From Lachnospiraceae bacterium (GTDB lineage Bacteria; Bacillota; Clostridia; Lachnospirales; Lachnospiraceae), in the NCBI GenBank assembly GCA_030540075.1, contig JAUNWX010000012.1, positions 13,224-53,780 of the forward strand: a stretch of DNA of 40,557 nt, read 5' to 3'. Under the pieces are notes generated by a model. The model was not told the origin of the DNA, did no database searches, and was given only the letters and a program-made list of their open reading frames with translations. This document shows positions 16,886 through 25,400 of this stretch, in pieces. Every line of letters starts with the position of its first letter. Position 1 is the first letter of the stretch. Position numbers and translations under genes: made by a program.

Positions 16886-16917
16886 GATATATATACATTG
16901 CGTCATACACGTATATC
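16886..16917 (-). promoter_or_regulatory. AT-rich inverted repeat upstream of modA
   Basis: GATATATATACA and the partly complementary ACACGTATATC flank a 9-base spacer just before the modA ribosome binding site. On the minus strand a possible -10 (TATACG) overlaps it, with TTGGCT upstream as a weak -35. Position and symmetry resemble ModE-type boxes of other bacteria, and this locus encodes a ModE-like domain (23715-24698). The sequence match to a known ModE box is loose. Confidence 0.3.
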
Positions 16918-16981
16918 TGATAATATTCCGGAGCCAATGCTTCCATGCGGCACCCGCCCTTCGCATTCCTGCGTTTTCCGT

Positions 16982-17914
16982 TTAATCCGTCGCCGTTCCA
17001 CGCAGGATGCCGAGTCCATGCGCCAGTGGCTTCAGTAGAAATTCGAGGTTCTCCCGACAGGCCTTCGGGCTCCCCGGCAGATTGATGATGAGGCTCTGCT
17101 TCCGAATGCCTGCCGTCTGTCGGCTGAGAATCGCATTCGGCGTATACTTCAGACTGTCAGCCCGAAGTGCTTCACCAATTCCCGGGACCTCCCGGTCACA
17201 CACGGCCTTCGTCGCCTCCGGTGTCAGATCCCGCAGACTGAAGCCGGTGCCGCCGGTCGTAAAGATGACACTGATCTGCCGCTGATCCGCGAGGCGCGTA
17301 AGCTCCAGCTCGAGTCGCGGCCGTCCATCCGGAAGCGCCAGCTGCTCCAGGACCTGGTAGCCTGCCGCCTCCAGCATTTCCCGGATCAGCGGTCCGGATT
17401 TGTCCTCATACTCGCCCCTCGACGCACGGTCCGATAAGGTGATCACCGCAGCCGTAAACGGACGCTCCGGATCCGCCTCGATCAGCGTGATCTCGTCACC
17501 CGGCTTCACGACACCGCCCTTGAGAACGATGGTAAACACACCTTCCCGCGGCATGATGCAGTCGCCGACGACCTTATAGATCTCGCAGTGACTGTGGCAG
17601 GCCTTGCCGATCTGGCTGAGCTCCAGCAGACAGTCACCGATCTGGAAGCGTGTACCGACCGGCAGTGTGCGGAGGTCGAAGCCCCCACACACGATGTTCT
17701 CTCCGAACGCACCGAACGCCACATCCGCGCCCCGCTTCCGGAACTCCTCGATCTTCTCATACGCCAGCAGACTCACCTGCCGGTGCCAGTGTCCGGCATG
17801 CGCATCCCCCTCGATGCCCCAGTCCGGCTTCAGCGTGATTGCATCCACCGGCTGCTTCTGTGTTCCCTTCTGTGCACTGGTACAGACCGCCAGTACCTTT
17901 CCCTTTCTATTCAC
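16982..17914 (-). CDS. MOSC domain fused to MogA/MoaB molybdopterin adenylyltransferase
   Basis: Residues about 1-145 form a MOSC domain, with DWGIEGDAHAGHWHRQVSLL, FGENIVCGG and the cysteine/histidine stretch GKACHSHCEIY. MOSC domains bind sulfur or molybdopterin. Residues about 150-310 form a MogA/MoaB domain, with AVITLSDRASRGEYEDKSGP, VIFTTGGTGFSLRDLTPEAT and INLPGSPKACREN, which adenylates molybdopterin. An AAGGAG site indicates a GTG start at 17914 or 17917 rather than the ATG at 17944. The fusion is common in Clostridia and couples cofactor activation to a sulfur-handling domain. It lies between moaA and modA in the molybdenum run. Confidence 0.92.
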   Translation of the reverse strand: MNRKGKVLAVCTSAQKGTQKQPVDAITLKPDWGIEGDAHAGHWHRQVSLLAYEKIEEFRKRGADVAFGAFGENIVCGGFDLRTLPVGTRFQIGDCLLELSQIGKACHSHCEIYKVVGDCIMPREGVFTIVLKGGVVKPGDEITLIEADPERPFTAAVITLSDRASRGEYEDKSGPLIREMLEAAGYQVLEQLALPDGRPRLELELTRLADQRQISVIFTTGGTGFSLRDLTPEATKAVCDREVPGIGEALRADSLKYTPNAILSRQTAGIRKQSLIINLPGSPKACRENLEFLLKPLAHGLGILRGTATD

Positions 17915-18045
17915 CACGAAGTCTCCTTCCTTTCCATACTTCATACGGAATCGGCCATATCCATCCGACCGCTACAGTTCATTTCATACATATATGGTCA
18001 TGATTTCCCGTCTTTTGTGTATACACTCTTCGCCTCCTGCTCCCG

Positions 18046-19026
18046 TCAACCACCGATCTCCACCATCTCCCGCAGCTCCGTCACCTGTGCGCGCTCCTCG
18101 AAGCAGTGCGCCTCCGGCTTCTGCAGGATGGCTTCCTCGATCGCCTGCCGAAGCAGCGTCTGACGTTCCGTCCCATCTGCCAGCTCAAAAACCGGCTTGA
18201 TATCGAGCGTATCGCCATAGCAGAGGCACGGCTTCAGCTTACCGGTCGAGGTGAGGCGGATACGATTGCACTGTGCGCAAAACTTTCCGTGCATCGCGCT
18301 GATGAAGCCGATGGATCCCTGAAAGCCCGGAAGCCGAAGATAGCTCGCCGGTCCGTTTCCATGGACACGCGCATCCTCGACCGTCCCCGGATACCTCGCC
18401 ATCAGCGCCGCACGCAGGTCCTCGTTATAGATGACATCGAAGTCCTTTCCGTAGCCGATCGGCATCATCTCGATGAAACGCACATCGATCGGCTGCGAGT
18501 GCGCGAGCTCGACGAGCTCCGCCCACTCCGACGCATTGCTGTCCCGCTGCAACACGACGTTCAGCTTCACCGGTATACCGAGGGCCAATGCCTCCTGTAT
18601 TCCCTTCGTCACGCGCCCGAGCGCATCGAAGCCGGTGATGTCCTGAAAGCGCGCCGGCTTCAGTGTATCGAGGCTCACATTGACGGCATCCAGTCCGGCA
18701 GCGCTCAGCTTCGGCAGGTTCTCCGACAGCAACACGCCGTTCGTCGTCATCGTCACCTGCTCGACCCCCGGAATCCGCTTCAGCATCCCGACGAAGTCCG
18801 CGCAGCCGAGCCGCGCAAGCGGTTCTCCACCCGTCACCTTGAAGCGGGTGATCCCGCAGCGGACCGCGGCTTCCGCGATTTCCACCAGCTCCTCGTAGCG
18901 CAGGATATCCTTCATCGCCACCTTATCACTCACACCGTTCGGCATGCAGTAGCGGCAGCGCAGATTGCAGCGATCTGTGATCGACATCCGCATATAATTG
19001 ATTTTTCGGTCATACGCATCTATCAT
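18046..19026 (-). CDS. moaA: GTP 3',8-cyclase
   Basis: MoaA is a radical-SAM enzyme that starts molybdenum cofactor synthesis by cyclising GTP. The N-terminal cluster motif is CNLRCRYC (CxxxCxxC), and TGGEPL and TTNGVLL follow. The second, C-terminal cluster is FCAQCNRIRLTSTGKLKPCLC. The protein ends in Gly-Gly (EMVEIGG), the dipeptide known to be needed in MoaA. At 326 residues the length is normal. A 128-base spacer separates it from xdhC; I see no convincing promoter there. Confidence 0.96.
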   Translation of the reverse strand: MIDAYDRKINYMRMSITDRCNLRCRYCMPNGVSDKVAMKDILRYEELVEIAEAAVRCGITRFKVTGGEPLARLGCADFVGMLKRIPGVEQVTMTTNGVLLSENLPKLSAAGLDAVNVSLDTLKPARFQDITGFDALGRVTKGIQEALALGIPVKLNVVLQRDSNASEWAELVELAHSQPIDVRFIEMMPIGYGKDFDVIYNEDLRAALMARYPGTVEDARVHGNGPASYLRLPGFQGSIGFISAMHGKFCAQCNRIRLTSTGKLKPCLCYGDTLDIKPVFELADGTERQTLLRQAIEEAILQKPEAHCFEERAQVTELREMVEIGG

Positions 19027-19154
19027 TTCTTATCCATCTCATTTCCGTGCCTGCGCCTGATTTCCATATGTCTCTATCCATTCATCTTTTCCACGTTCCC
19101 GTAGAACCGTCTTCAGACGCATCCTCATCCTTTCAATTTCAGATTCTCTCCGCA

Positions 19155-20198
19155 CTAAATCACTTCCATCAGTACATCCAGCACGCCACCGCAGACCATG
19201 CCTTCCTCGGACGCCGCATCATCTGTAAGGTCCACATGGTAGAGAATCGGCTTCGGATCTGCATCGAGCAGCATCTCGCGGCCACGTCGCATGACATCCG
19301 CCTCGACGCAGCCGCCACCGATGGTGCCGATACAGCGTCCATCCGGAAGAATCAGCATCTTCGTCCCGACCTCCCGCGGTGCCGAGCCCTTGCGGGTCAC
19401 GATCGTCGTGAGGATCTTCCGCCCCTCCATCGGGCGCTCATGCGGATTCGCACCCAGGATGGCATCCAGGATCTCCTTCGGATAGCCGAAGTTCCGCTTC
19501 TTCTGATTCTTCACCTCGATGATCTCGGCCATCACCGACACCGCGATTTCTTCCGGAGTCTCCGCACCGATGGCGAGCCCGATCGGCGTATACACCGCAT
19601 CGAGCACCTCACGCGAGATGCCCTCCTCTGCGAGCTTCTCCTTCACGATGCGCACCCGCCGCTTCGACCCCATCAGGCCGATGTAGGCGTGCGGCTTCCG
19701 TGCGATCACCCGCAGGCAGTCCTGATCCCAGCGGTGTCCCCGCGTCACGATGACGAAGTAGGTATCCCCATCCCCCGGAATCTGCTCCAGGGCCTTCATG
19801 AACTCATCGCAGATCACCTGATCGGCACCTGCGATCCGGGCATTGTTCGCAAACATCGGTCGGTCATCGATACAGGTCACCCGACAGCCGATCATCCGTC
19901 CGATCTTGATGATCGGCATCGACACATGCCCGGCGCCCAGCACGACAAGCTTCTTCTCGTGTCCGAGCAGCTCCGCGTAGATCCGCTTTCCGCCGATGTC
20001 GAGGATCCCGCTTTCAGAAACCGCTGCCGCTTCTGCCGCATGCTGTGTGAAAAATCCGTCTGCATCCGACATCCATGCGATTTCGTGATTCGAAATCAGC
20101 GCCTTTTCACCGAAGCCCTCACCCTCCAGCAGCGTCAGAATATAGTTTTCATAATTCGGATTCAGCCCGCTGATTTCTTCATAAAGTTCTGTTCCCAT
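19155..20198 (-). CDS. XdhC/CoxI-family molybdenum hydroxylase maturation factor, permuted domain order
   Basis: XdhC proteins carry and insert sulfurated molybdenum cofactor into xanthine-dehydrogenase-family enzymes. Here the Rossmann half comes first (VVLGAGHVSMPII about residues 84-96, IDDRPMF, GLMGSKRR about 174-181). The CoxI half comes last (TRKGSAPREVGTKML, GTIGGGCVEADV, MVCGGVLDVLMEV). Canonical XdhC has the CoxI half first, so the order is permuted. A related aldehyde-oxidoreductase maturation family may share this order. The start at 20198 has GGAGGA 6 bases upstream. It sits directly behind the MoeA-like gene. Its probable client is the hydroxylase at 30083-35457. Confidence 0.88.
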   Translation of the reverse strand: MGTELYEEISGLNPNYENYILTLLEGEGFGEKALISNHEIAWMSDADGFFTQHAAEAAAVSESGILDIGGKRIYAELLGHEKKLVVLGAGHVSMPIIKIGRMIGCRVTCIDDRPMFANNARIAGADQVICDEFMKALEQIPGDGDTYFVIVTRGHRWDQDCLRVIARKPHAYIGLMGSKRRVRIVKEKLAEEGISREVLDAVYTPIGLAIGAETPEEIAVSVMAEIIEVKNQKKRNFGYPKEILDAILGANPHERPMEGRKILTTIVTRKGSAPREVGTKMLILPDGRCIGTIGGGCVEADVMRRGREMLLDADPKPILYHVDLTDDAASEEGMVCGGVLDVLMEVI

Positions 20199-20219
20199 TT
20201 TTTCTTCCTCCATCAGATC

Positions 20220-21254
20220 TTACGCGTAGGCACCGAAGCCGCAGTTCGGGAAGGTACAGCTCGCGCAGTGCTGGCAGTATCCGCCGACGCCGAGCCGGTC
20301 AATGTCTTCCTTCGTCACGATATCACCGGCCATCACACGAGGCAGGATCAGGTCGAAGATCGTCCGCCCCGCATACATCACACAGCCCGGCAGGCCCAGC
20401 ATCGGAATCTCATCGTGCGCCCCCTTATAGGCCAGCATGAACATCGCGCCCGGCAACACCGGCGCACCATAGCTCACCACCCGATCCGCCGTCTTTCCGA
20501 TGGCGTACGGTGTCTTGTCATCCGGATCGACGCTCATACCACCCGTGCAGAGCACCATATCCGCCCCGGCTGCCAGCACCTTTTCGATGCACGCGATCTC
20601 CATCTCCGGATCATCCGAGCTGTACTCATGCGCGACCACCTCGGCCCCGAAGGCCTCGATCTTCGCCTGCACCACCGGCGTAAAGGTATCCTGGATTCGT
20701 CCGTAGTACACCTCGTTGCCCGTCGTCACGATACCCACCTTTTTATGCTGGTATGGCAGGAGCCGGAACAGCGGCTCATTTCCCACGAGCTTCTGCACAG
20801 CTTCCATCTTCTCCTTCTCGATGATCAGCGGGATGATCCGCAACCCGGCCACATGCTGGTCCTTCTTTACGGGATAGTTATTGTGAAGCGAAGCGATCAT
20901 CATCTGGCCGTAGGCATTGACCTGCTGCAGTCGAGCGACATCGATCTTCAGAAGCCCGTCACAGTCCGCGATCAGCTCGATTTTTCCTTCCTTGATATCC
21001 TCGTTCCGGCGCAGATGCTCGTTTTTGCAGAGATCGTACAGCACCATCGCCGCATCGTTCTCATGCATCATCGTCTCATTGACCTCCCAGATGTAGATAT
21101 GGTCCTTTCCGACGGAAAGCAGCACCGGCACATCCTCCTCCGTGATGATATGTCCCTTCCGGAACACCGGTCCTTTCTTTACGCCCCGGATGATCTGTGT
21201 GATGTCATGACAGAGCATCTGACCCACCGCATCTTCTGTTTTCATCAGCTTCAT
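20220..21254 (-). CDS. MoeA-like molybdopterin-binding protein with C-terminal cysteine cluster
   Basis: The core (about residues 170-300) is a MoaB/Mog-type molybdopterin-binding fold, with VGIVTTGNEVYYGRIQDTF, VLCTGGMSVDPDDKTPYAI and the PVLPGAMFMLAY and GLPGCVMY stretches. That places it near MoeA, which inserts molybdate into adenylated molybdopterin. It is shorter (344 residues) than classical MoeA. It ends in YCQHCASCTFPNCGFG with four cysteines (about C327, C330, C333, C338), possibly a metal or Fe-S site. Such short versions accompany XdhC and MobA-like genes. AGGAG precedes the ATG. It is 4 bases after the phosphatase-HD gene, so tightly coupled. Confidence 0.85.
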   Translation of the reverse strand: MKLMKTEDAVGQMLCHDITQIIRGVKKGPVFRKGHIITEEDVPVLLSVGKDHIYIWEVNETMMHENDAAMVLYDLCKNEHLRRNEDIKEGKIELIADCDGLLKIDVARLQQVNAYGQMMIASLHNNYPVKKDQHVAGLRIIPLIIEKEKMEAVQKLVGNEPLFRLLPYQHKKVGIVTTGNEVYYGRIQDTFTPVVQAKIEAFGAEVVAHEYSSDDPEMEIACIEKVLAAGADMVLCTGGMSVDPDDKTPYAIGKTADRVVSYGAPVLPGAMFMLAYKGAHDEIPMLGLPGCVMYAGRTIFDLILPRVMAGDIVTKEDIDRLGVGGYCQHCASCTFPNCGFGAYA

Positions 21255-21257
21255 ACT

Positions 21258-22490
21258 TCATCTCCTGTTTTTTAAGATTTTCTTTTCGATTTTCAGCGTT
21301 TTCGCGAGCATCGCATCGTGCTTCGCACAGGCCTCCGGCGACCGACATTTCTTCCGGCTCTCCCGGAAGCGCTCCTCCACGGACACCAGCACATCCTCCT
21401 GTACGCGTTTATCCGCATAGAAGAGGATCTCCGCCTCCGTGAGGGGTCCCTGCGCCTCCCGCTCGCTGTACGCCGCCTCATGATGTCCCGCGACGAGCGC
21501 CGCGATGGCAGGATATCCCTCCTTCCGTATCGCCTCCGCCGACACCCGCGCATGCTGCTTCTCCGCCCGGCAGAGATCATGAAGGAGACAGGCCTTTATC
21601 ACACGCACCCGGTTCAGCCCGGGCATCACCGCTGCTTTCTCCATCTCTACCGCAAGTACGCAAGAATCGCTCGGGGCGCTCACCGTATCTTCCCCTGTTG
21701 CATCTATGCTTCGGATTTTCCTTCCGCGCATCTGTATGCCGTCCATCAGCTGCATTGCGAGCTCGGCGACCTTCCGCATATGGCGGATCACCCGTGGTGG
21801 CGTCTCGTATTTCTGATACAACCGTGTGATTTCTGCCGCATCCAGCAGTTCTTCCGGGCGTACGCCAATGCCGTCGGGCACCACACAGGTGCCCTCACTA
21901 TTTAACAGAAGCTCCGTGACCGATGCGTACGGCAGCGGGATGTCCATCAGATGATCGAGCTCCCGCCCCGTCAACAGGCTGAGGTATACACGGATCACGC
22001 CGGCATGGGCGACGATGAGGAGGCTTTCCGACTCGTCCAAATCCGGCAAATACGCCTCGATGGCCTTCTGAAATCGGACACCGGCCTCGAGAAAACTCTC
22101 TCCTCCGGGTGTAGGGTACGTTCCGAGTGCACGCCCCCGTGCCTCATACACCTCCGGAAAATGTTCCCTGATTTTCTGAACGCGCTTCCCTTCCCACTCT
22201 CCGAGGTTGATTTCATGTAGCGCTTCGACGACGGACGGTTCCGAAAGTTTGATTCCTCCATCGGAGAGCACACGGTATATTTTCTCCGCCGTCTGACAAC
22301 ATCGCTGCAGCGGACTGGTCAGAATGCGAACCGTGGTAGTCGCCGACAGATGATGGAGGAAATACCGCCCGAGCTGAGCTGCCTCGGCGCTTCCCCGCGT
22401 ACTGAGCGGGATGTCGGTCACGCCAATATATACTTTTTCACTTGTGCTTTTCTCCGGCATCCCGTGCCGGATCAGATAGATCCGTCGCAT
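21258..22490 (-). CDS. Histidine phosphatase-HD domain fusion in the molybdenum operon
   Basis: Residues 1-205 form a phosphoglycerate-mutase-like histidine phosphatase, with the RHG motif at 8-10 (YLIRHGMPE) and a second catalytic histidine in VAHAGVIRVYL. Residues about 230-410 form an HD-type metal phosphohydrolase, with H237, HD at 304-305 (CLLHDLCRAEKQH) and GHHEAAYS. A low-complexity insert (about 258-287) separates HD elements. I start at 22490, where GAGGAT precedes MRRIYLIRHG; the frame opens with a GTG at 22502. In some anaerobes these domains occur with a MobA-type transferase near molybdenum hydroxylases. Here the transferase is a separate gene. The substrate is unknown; a phosphorylated pterin or nucleotide is a guess. 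Confidence 0.82.
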   Translation of the reverse strand: MRRIYLIRHGMPEKSTSEKVYIGVTDIPLSTRGSAEAAQLGRYFLHHLSATTTVRILTSPLQRCCQTAEKIYRVLSDGGIKLSEPSVVEALHEINLGEWEGKRVQKIREHFPEVYEARGRALGTYPTPGGESFLEAGVRFQKAIEAYLPDLDESESLLIVAHAGVIRVYLSLLTGRELDHLMDIPLPYASVTELLLNSEGTCVVPDGIGVRPEELLDAAEITRLYQKYETPPRVIRHMRKVAELAMQLMDGIQMRGRKIRSIDATGEDTVSAPSDSCVLAVEMEKAAVMPGLNRVRVIKACLLHDLCRAEKQHARVSAEAIRKEGYPAIAALVAGHHEAAYSEREAQGPLTEAEILFYADKRVQEDVLVSVEERFRESRKKCRSPEACAKHDAMLAKTLKIEKKILKNRR

Positions 22491-22590
22491 TTCCATCCTC
22501 ACTACGCATACTCATACGCGATGATACATTTCTGCATCTGTCCGCGATGACAAGCTGTATTTCCGTCTTCCTCACCGGACGACGCCTGAT

Positions 22591-23619
22591 TTACAGAGAG
22601 AGCCCATCGCCTGCTCCACTTTTCACCAGCACCGCTGTGCCATGGAGGTCCATGAGTGGTACCACGAAAAGCTCGTGCGCGCGGCAGTACTCGTCCACCG
22701 CCATCTTCACGCCTTCAAACTGGCAGCTCGTATAGTCGTGGATGAGGATGCGTCCACCCGGGGCGAGCCGCGGATAGAAGTAGCGGAGCCCCTCGAGCGT
22801 CGGCTCATAGAGATCCGGATCCAGACTCACCAGCGCGAAGCAGGGTTCACTTCTATCTTCATGCTGCGGTTCACACGCAGCCGATCCGTTCCCGGACGCC
22901 CGCATCACGTTCCTTCCAAATGTCTGCGGAGCTCGCTGTATCTCCTCATCTCCTCCGCCCTGTTCCGCGTTGCTTCCGGATAGCACTTCAAAATCCAGGC
23001 CCTCCAGACTCGCTGGAAAATAGCCCTGTACGAATCGGGCCATCTCGGGATGCGGCAGGCGGCTGCGCACGAGATCGATCGTAGTATCCGCGAAGCTCCG
23101 ACGCTGTGTCTTCACCCCGGTTCGCGTTTCCTCAATGGCGAGATCGCGCGCATGAAAGCCCTCGAAGGTATCGAAGAGCCAGAGCCTTCGTTTCGGAAAC
23201 AGTCGATTGATCTCCGCGGCAAACGCCCCCTGGTACACGCCGAGCTCCGCGACATCGCCAGGGATTTTCCGTGCTTCGATCTCTCGTGCATGGAGGCGCA
23301 GGGCCGACAGCCGGACATCCTGTATCGCCCGTAGGCTTCCCAGACGGATGCAGTCTCCGGAAAAACCAGCCGCCTCGATCTGCTTTCGGATCAGCTGCTC
23401 TGCCTCCGCGTTCAGAATCGCGAGGATGATTTCCTCCGGATGAAGCTGCAGTGCTTCTTCCAGGCTCAGCACAGGCAGGCCATCCAGCATCTTTCCCTGC
23501 TTTTCCTTATCATTATCGGTAAAACACATGAGCTCCTGCGTGGCCGGTAGCCAGGTCCGCACCATCATGCCCGCCTGCCCGGCACCGAAAATGGCGATCC
23601 GTTTTGTGTCTGTTTTCAT
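22591..23619 (-). CDS. TylF-like methyltransferase with N-terminal Rossmann domain
   Basis: Residues 5-90 form a Rossmann-like nucleotide-binding fold (IAIFGAGQAGMMVR, MCFTDND). Residues about 115-335 resemble TylF/macrocin O-methyltransferases: GDVAELGVYQGAFAAEINRLFP is the SAM-binding region, WLFDTFEGF follows, and VSLDPDLYEPTLEGLRYFYPRL with ILIHDYTS completes it. Asx/Gly/Ser-rich residues about 213-259 interrupt the fold. I start at 23619 (MKTDTKRIAIF), behind a GGAAGGGG site. Its place between the MobA-like and phosphatase-HD genes, in the same direction, suggests a link to cofactor or enzyme maturation, but methyl acceptor and product are unknown. A sugar or peptide modification role is an alternative. 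Confidence 0.75.
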   Translation of the reverse strand: MKTDTKRIAIFGAGQAGMMVRTWLPATQELMCFTDNDKEKQGKMLDGLPVLSLEEALQLHPEEIILAILNAEAEQLIRKQIEAAGFSGDCIRLGSLRAIQDVRLSALRLHAREIEARKIPGDVAELGVYQGAFAAEINRLFPKRRLWLFDTFEGFHARDLAIEETRTGVKTQRRSFADTTIDLVRSRLPHPEMARFVQGYFPASLEGLDFEVLSGSNAEQGGGDEEIQRAPQTFGRNVMRASGNGSAACEPQHEDRSEPCFALVSLDPDLYEPTLEGLRYFYPRLAPGGRILIHDYTSCQFEGVKMAVDEYCRAHELFVVPLMDLHGTAVLVKSGAGDGLSL

Positions 23620-23714
23620 TTCCCGTCCCCTTCCTGCGATCTCGATCTTGCGTCGCACTGTTTCGTTCACGCCTACGCATGCGGCCGCGGCCAGACATAA
23701 ACGCACATCGCAGC

Positions 23715-24698
23715 TTAGGTATCCCCCATATCGCCATGCAGATTCGACTTTTTCAACCAGTCCCCATGGAGGAAGATCTCATCGAACTTCTGCTGCACGA
23801 TCTCATTCATCTCCCGCTCGAGCTGCTCATACAGCAGGATCAGCTTCTCTCCATGCTTCGAGATCACCGACTTGCCACCATACTTTCCGCCCGGCTGACG
23901 CTCGACGATGCGGTAGCCCAGTTCATTTTCACAGTCATGGATGATGGTCCAGCCCTTACTATAGGAGATGCCGCACTTCTCGCAGGCCTCCCGGACACTG
24001 CCGGTCGACGCGATCTGTCGGAACAGATTCACGGTGCCCGGTCCGAAAAACGGCTTCGAATTACACAGTCGCACCCGGATATCCGGTCGCATCAGACGTG
24101 CATTATGAAGATCCAGCAGATTCTGATAATCCTCCTTCGTATCGGCATCCATCACCGCGCCGTCGTCGTCGACGCCGATCTGCAGCACCCTGCCTGCGCC
24201 GGTCTTTTCAAAGGACTCGTAGGCGCCCCGCATCCCGCGTTCACCGGTATACTGAAGCACATACTCCACCGCCCGGTGACTGAGCAGGATCGGATGCCCC
24301 GGTCGTGCATGACAGTACGGCACGATGATATCCGCACTCTCCACACGATTCATCTCAGCCTTTACGGTTTCATCCGTAAAAAACGGCACATCGACCGGAC
24401 AGAAAAACACCGCATCGCAGCGATCCTTCAGATACGAAAAGCCGATACAGGCAGAGTCAAACATCCTGGTCGTCTCGTAGTGATCATTTCGCAGAAAGAC
24501 CACACCGGATCCCTTCAGGGACTTCTCCAGCTCCTCACCACGATAGCCCGTCACGATCGCGATATCCTGTATGCCTGCACGCTGAAAGTTCGTGATGACA
24601 CGGTCCGCGAAGGTCATATCCCCGATCTTCATCAGCTGTTTAAAATCATTCATTCGTTTCGACATCCCCGCCGCCACGATCACTGCTCCGAATCTCAT
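23715..24698 (-). CDS. MobA-type nucleotidyltransferase fused to ModE-like winged helix
   Basis: Residues 1-198 are a MobA/MocA-like NTP transferase: GAVIVAAGMSKRMNDFKQL, a VTGYRGEELE strand, CPVDVPFFTDE, RPGHPILLS and DADTKEDYQNLL. Such enzymes attach CMP or GMP to molybdopterin. Residues about 205-305 match ModE/LysR-type DNA-binding domains: FGPGTVNLFRQIASTGSVREACEKCGISYSKGWTII, followed by GGKYGGKSVISKHGEKL. This is the first gene of the molybdenum run, with AGGAG before the ATG. The fusion suggests a protein that both matures the cofactor and senses or controls the operon. An operator-like palindrome lies just upstream (24725-24736). Confidence 0.85.
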   Translation of the reverse strand: MRFGAVIVAAGMSKRMNDFKQLMKIGDMTFADRVITNFQRAGIQDIAIVTGYRGEELEKSLKGSGVVFLRNDHYETTRMFDSACIGFSYLKDRCDAVFFCPVDVPFFTDETVKAEMNRVESADIIVPYCHARPGHPILLSHRAVEYVLQYTGERGMRGAYESFEKTGAGRVLQIGVDDDGAVMDADTKEDYQNLLDLHNARLMRPDIRVRLCNSKPFFGPGTVNLFRQIASTGSVREACEKCGISYSKGWTIIHDCENELGYRIVERQPGGKYGGKSVISKHGEKLILLYEQLEREMNEIVQQKFDEIFLHGDWLKKSNLHGDMGDT

Positions 24699-24724
24699 AT
24701 AAACTCCTGTCTATGCATTATGTC

Positions 24725-24746
24725 GGTCGTTTGACCTAGTATACCA
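24725..24746 (-). promoter_or_regulatory. Promoter and palindromic operator of the molybdenum run
   Basis: On the minus strand TGGTATACT (24746-24738) is an extended -10 box. Immediately downstream, across the likely start of transcription, is AGGTCAAACGACC; its GGTCAAACGACC (24725-24736) is a palindrome with arms GGTC/GACC. The site is placed as expected for a repressor. Similar GGTCAAACG strings occur at 37710-37718. Confidence 0.5.
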
Positions 24747-24831
24747 CTTTTTTCGTCATATTTCAGTAAACGATTCGTATTTTTTTAACATTCGATAGCA
24801 CATCTCACAAAGCAAAGATGAATTCCATGTC

Positions 24832-25266
24832 TCATCCGGCTTCAATTCGACCATCCACTGCCGGATAGACGATGACGACCACGCCTTCTGCTTCCGTCAC
24901 GATCGTCTCTCCTCTTCGTAATTCTGCCCGAAGGTGAATCGCGCGACTGCCCGGTCTGTGCGCACTCACCCATGCACGTCCCTCGAGATGATCGCCGACA
25001 TAGGCGATCGTGCGATAGTTCACGTTTATATTTGCCGTCACGACGTCCTGCCCGGACCAGGCGCGGCCCGCATAAATCATCAGATTATCGAGGATGGATG
25101 CGGCGATGCCGCCATGCAGGATATGATCATAGCCGATGTAGTTCTCCTGCACGGTCCATGCGCAGGCCGCGCTTCCTTTCTCTGCATCCGTCTCAATCTC
25201 GATATGGGTTCCGATGGGATTCTTCTTTCCGGTGATAAAATCATATTCATATTTCAAGATCGGCAT
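24832..25266 (-). CDS. Hotdog-fold acyl-CoA thioesterase (PaaI/4HBT type)
   Basis: The 144-residue protein has a single hotdog domain. Its helix starts HGGIAASILDNLM (about residues 56-68), the HGG.....D pattern typical of PaaI-like thioesterases, and strands such as VVTANINVNYR and HLEGRAWVSA follow. It would hydrolyse CoA thioesters in the cytoplasm. An AAAGGAG site precedes the ATG. It is the last gene of the CoA-thioester group, 134 bases after the CoA-transferase with a strong hairpin between. It could release product or rescue CoA trapped as a dead-end thioester. Confidence 0.8.
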   Translation of the reverse strand: MPILKYEYDFITGKKNPIGTHIEIETDAEKGSAACAWTVQENYIGYDHILHGGIAASILDNLMIYAGRAWSGQDVVTANINVNYRTIAYVGDHLEGRAWVSAHRPGSRAIHLRAELRRGETIVTEAEGVVVIVYPAVDGRIEAG

Positions 25267-25319
25267 ATTTTCTCCTTTCCATCACGGATATTGCAGTCTC
25301 AGATATTTTTCGGGATATG

Positions 25320-25351
25320 GAATCAGCCAGGTGCTGTCACCTGGCTGATTC
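25320..25351. other. Perfect 14-base-pair hairpin between CoA-transferase and thioesterase genes
   Basis: GAATCAGCCAGGTG (25320-25333) and CACCTGGCTGATTC (25338-25351) flank a CTGT loop. There is no adjoining T-run on either strand, so it is not a classical intrinsic terminator. It could be a processing or stability element between genes of one transcript. Confidence 0.7.
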
Positions 25352-25400
25352 ACAACTATGAAACTGGCATACGGTCAAACAGATACCAGCACAAGCATCA

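Noticed and set aside
19047-21275. A 742-codon open frame antisense to xdhC and the MoeA-like gene
   Set aside because: It is a GC-driven shadow: rich in His, Arg and Leu, without motifs, and opposite two well-supported genes.
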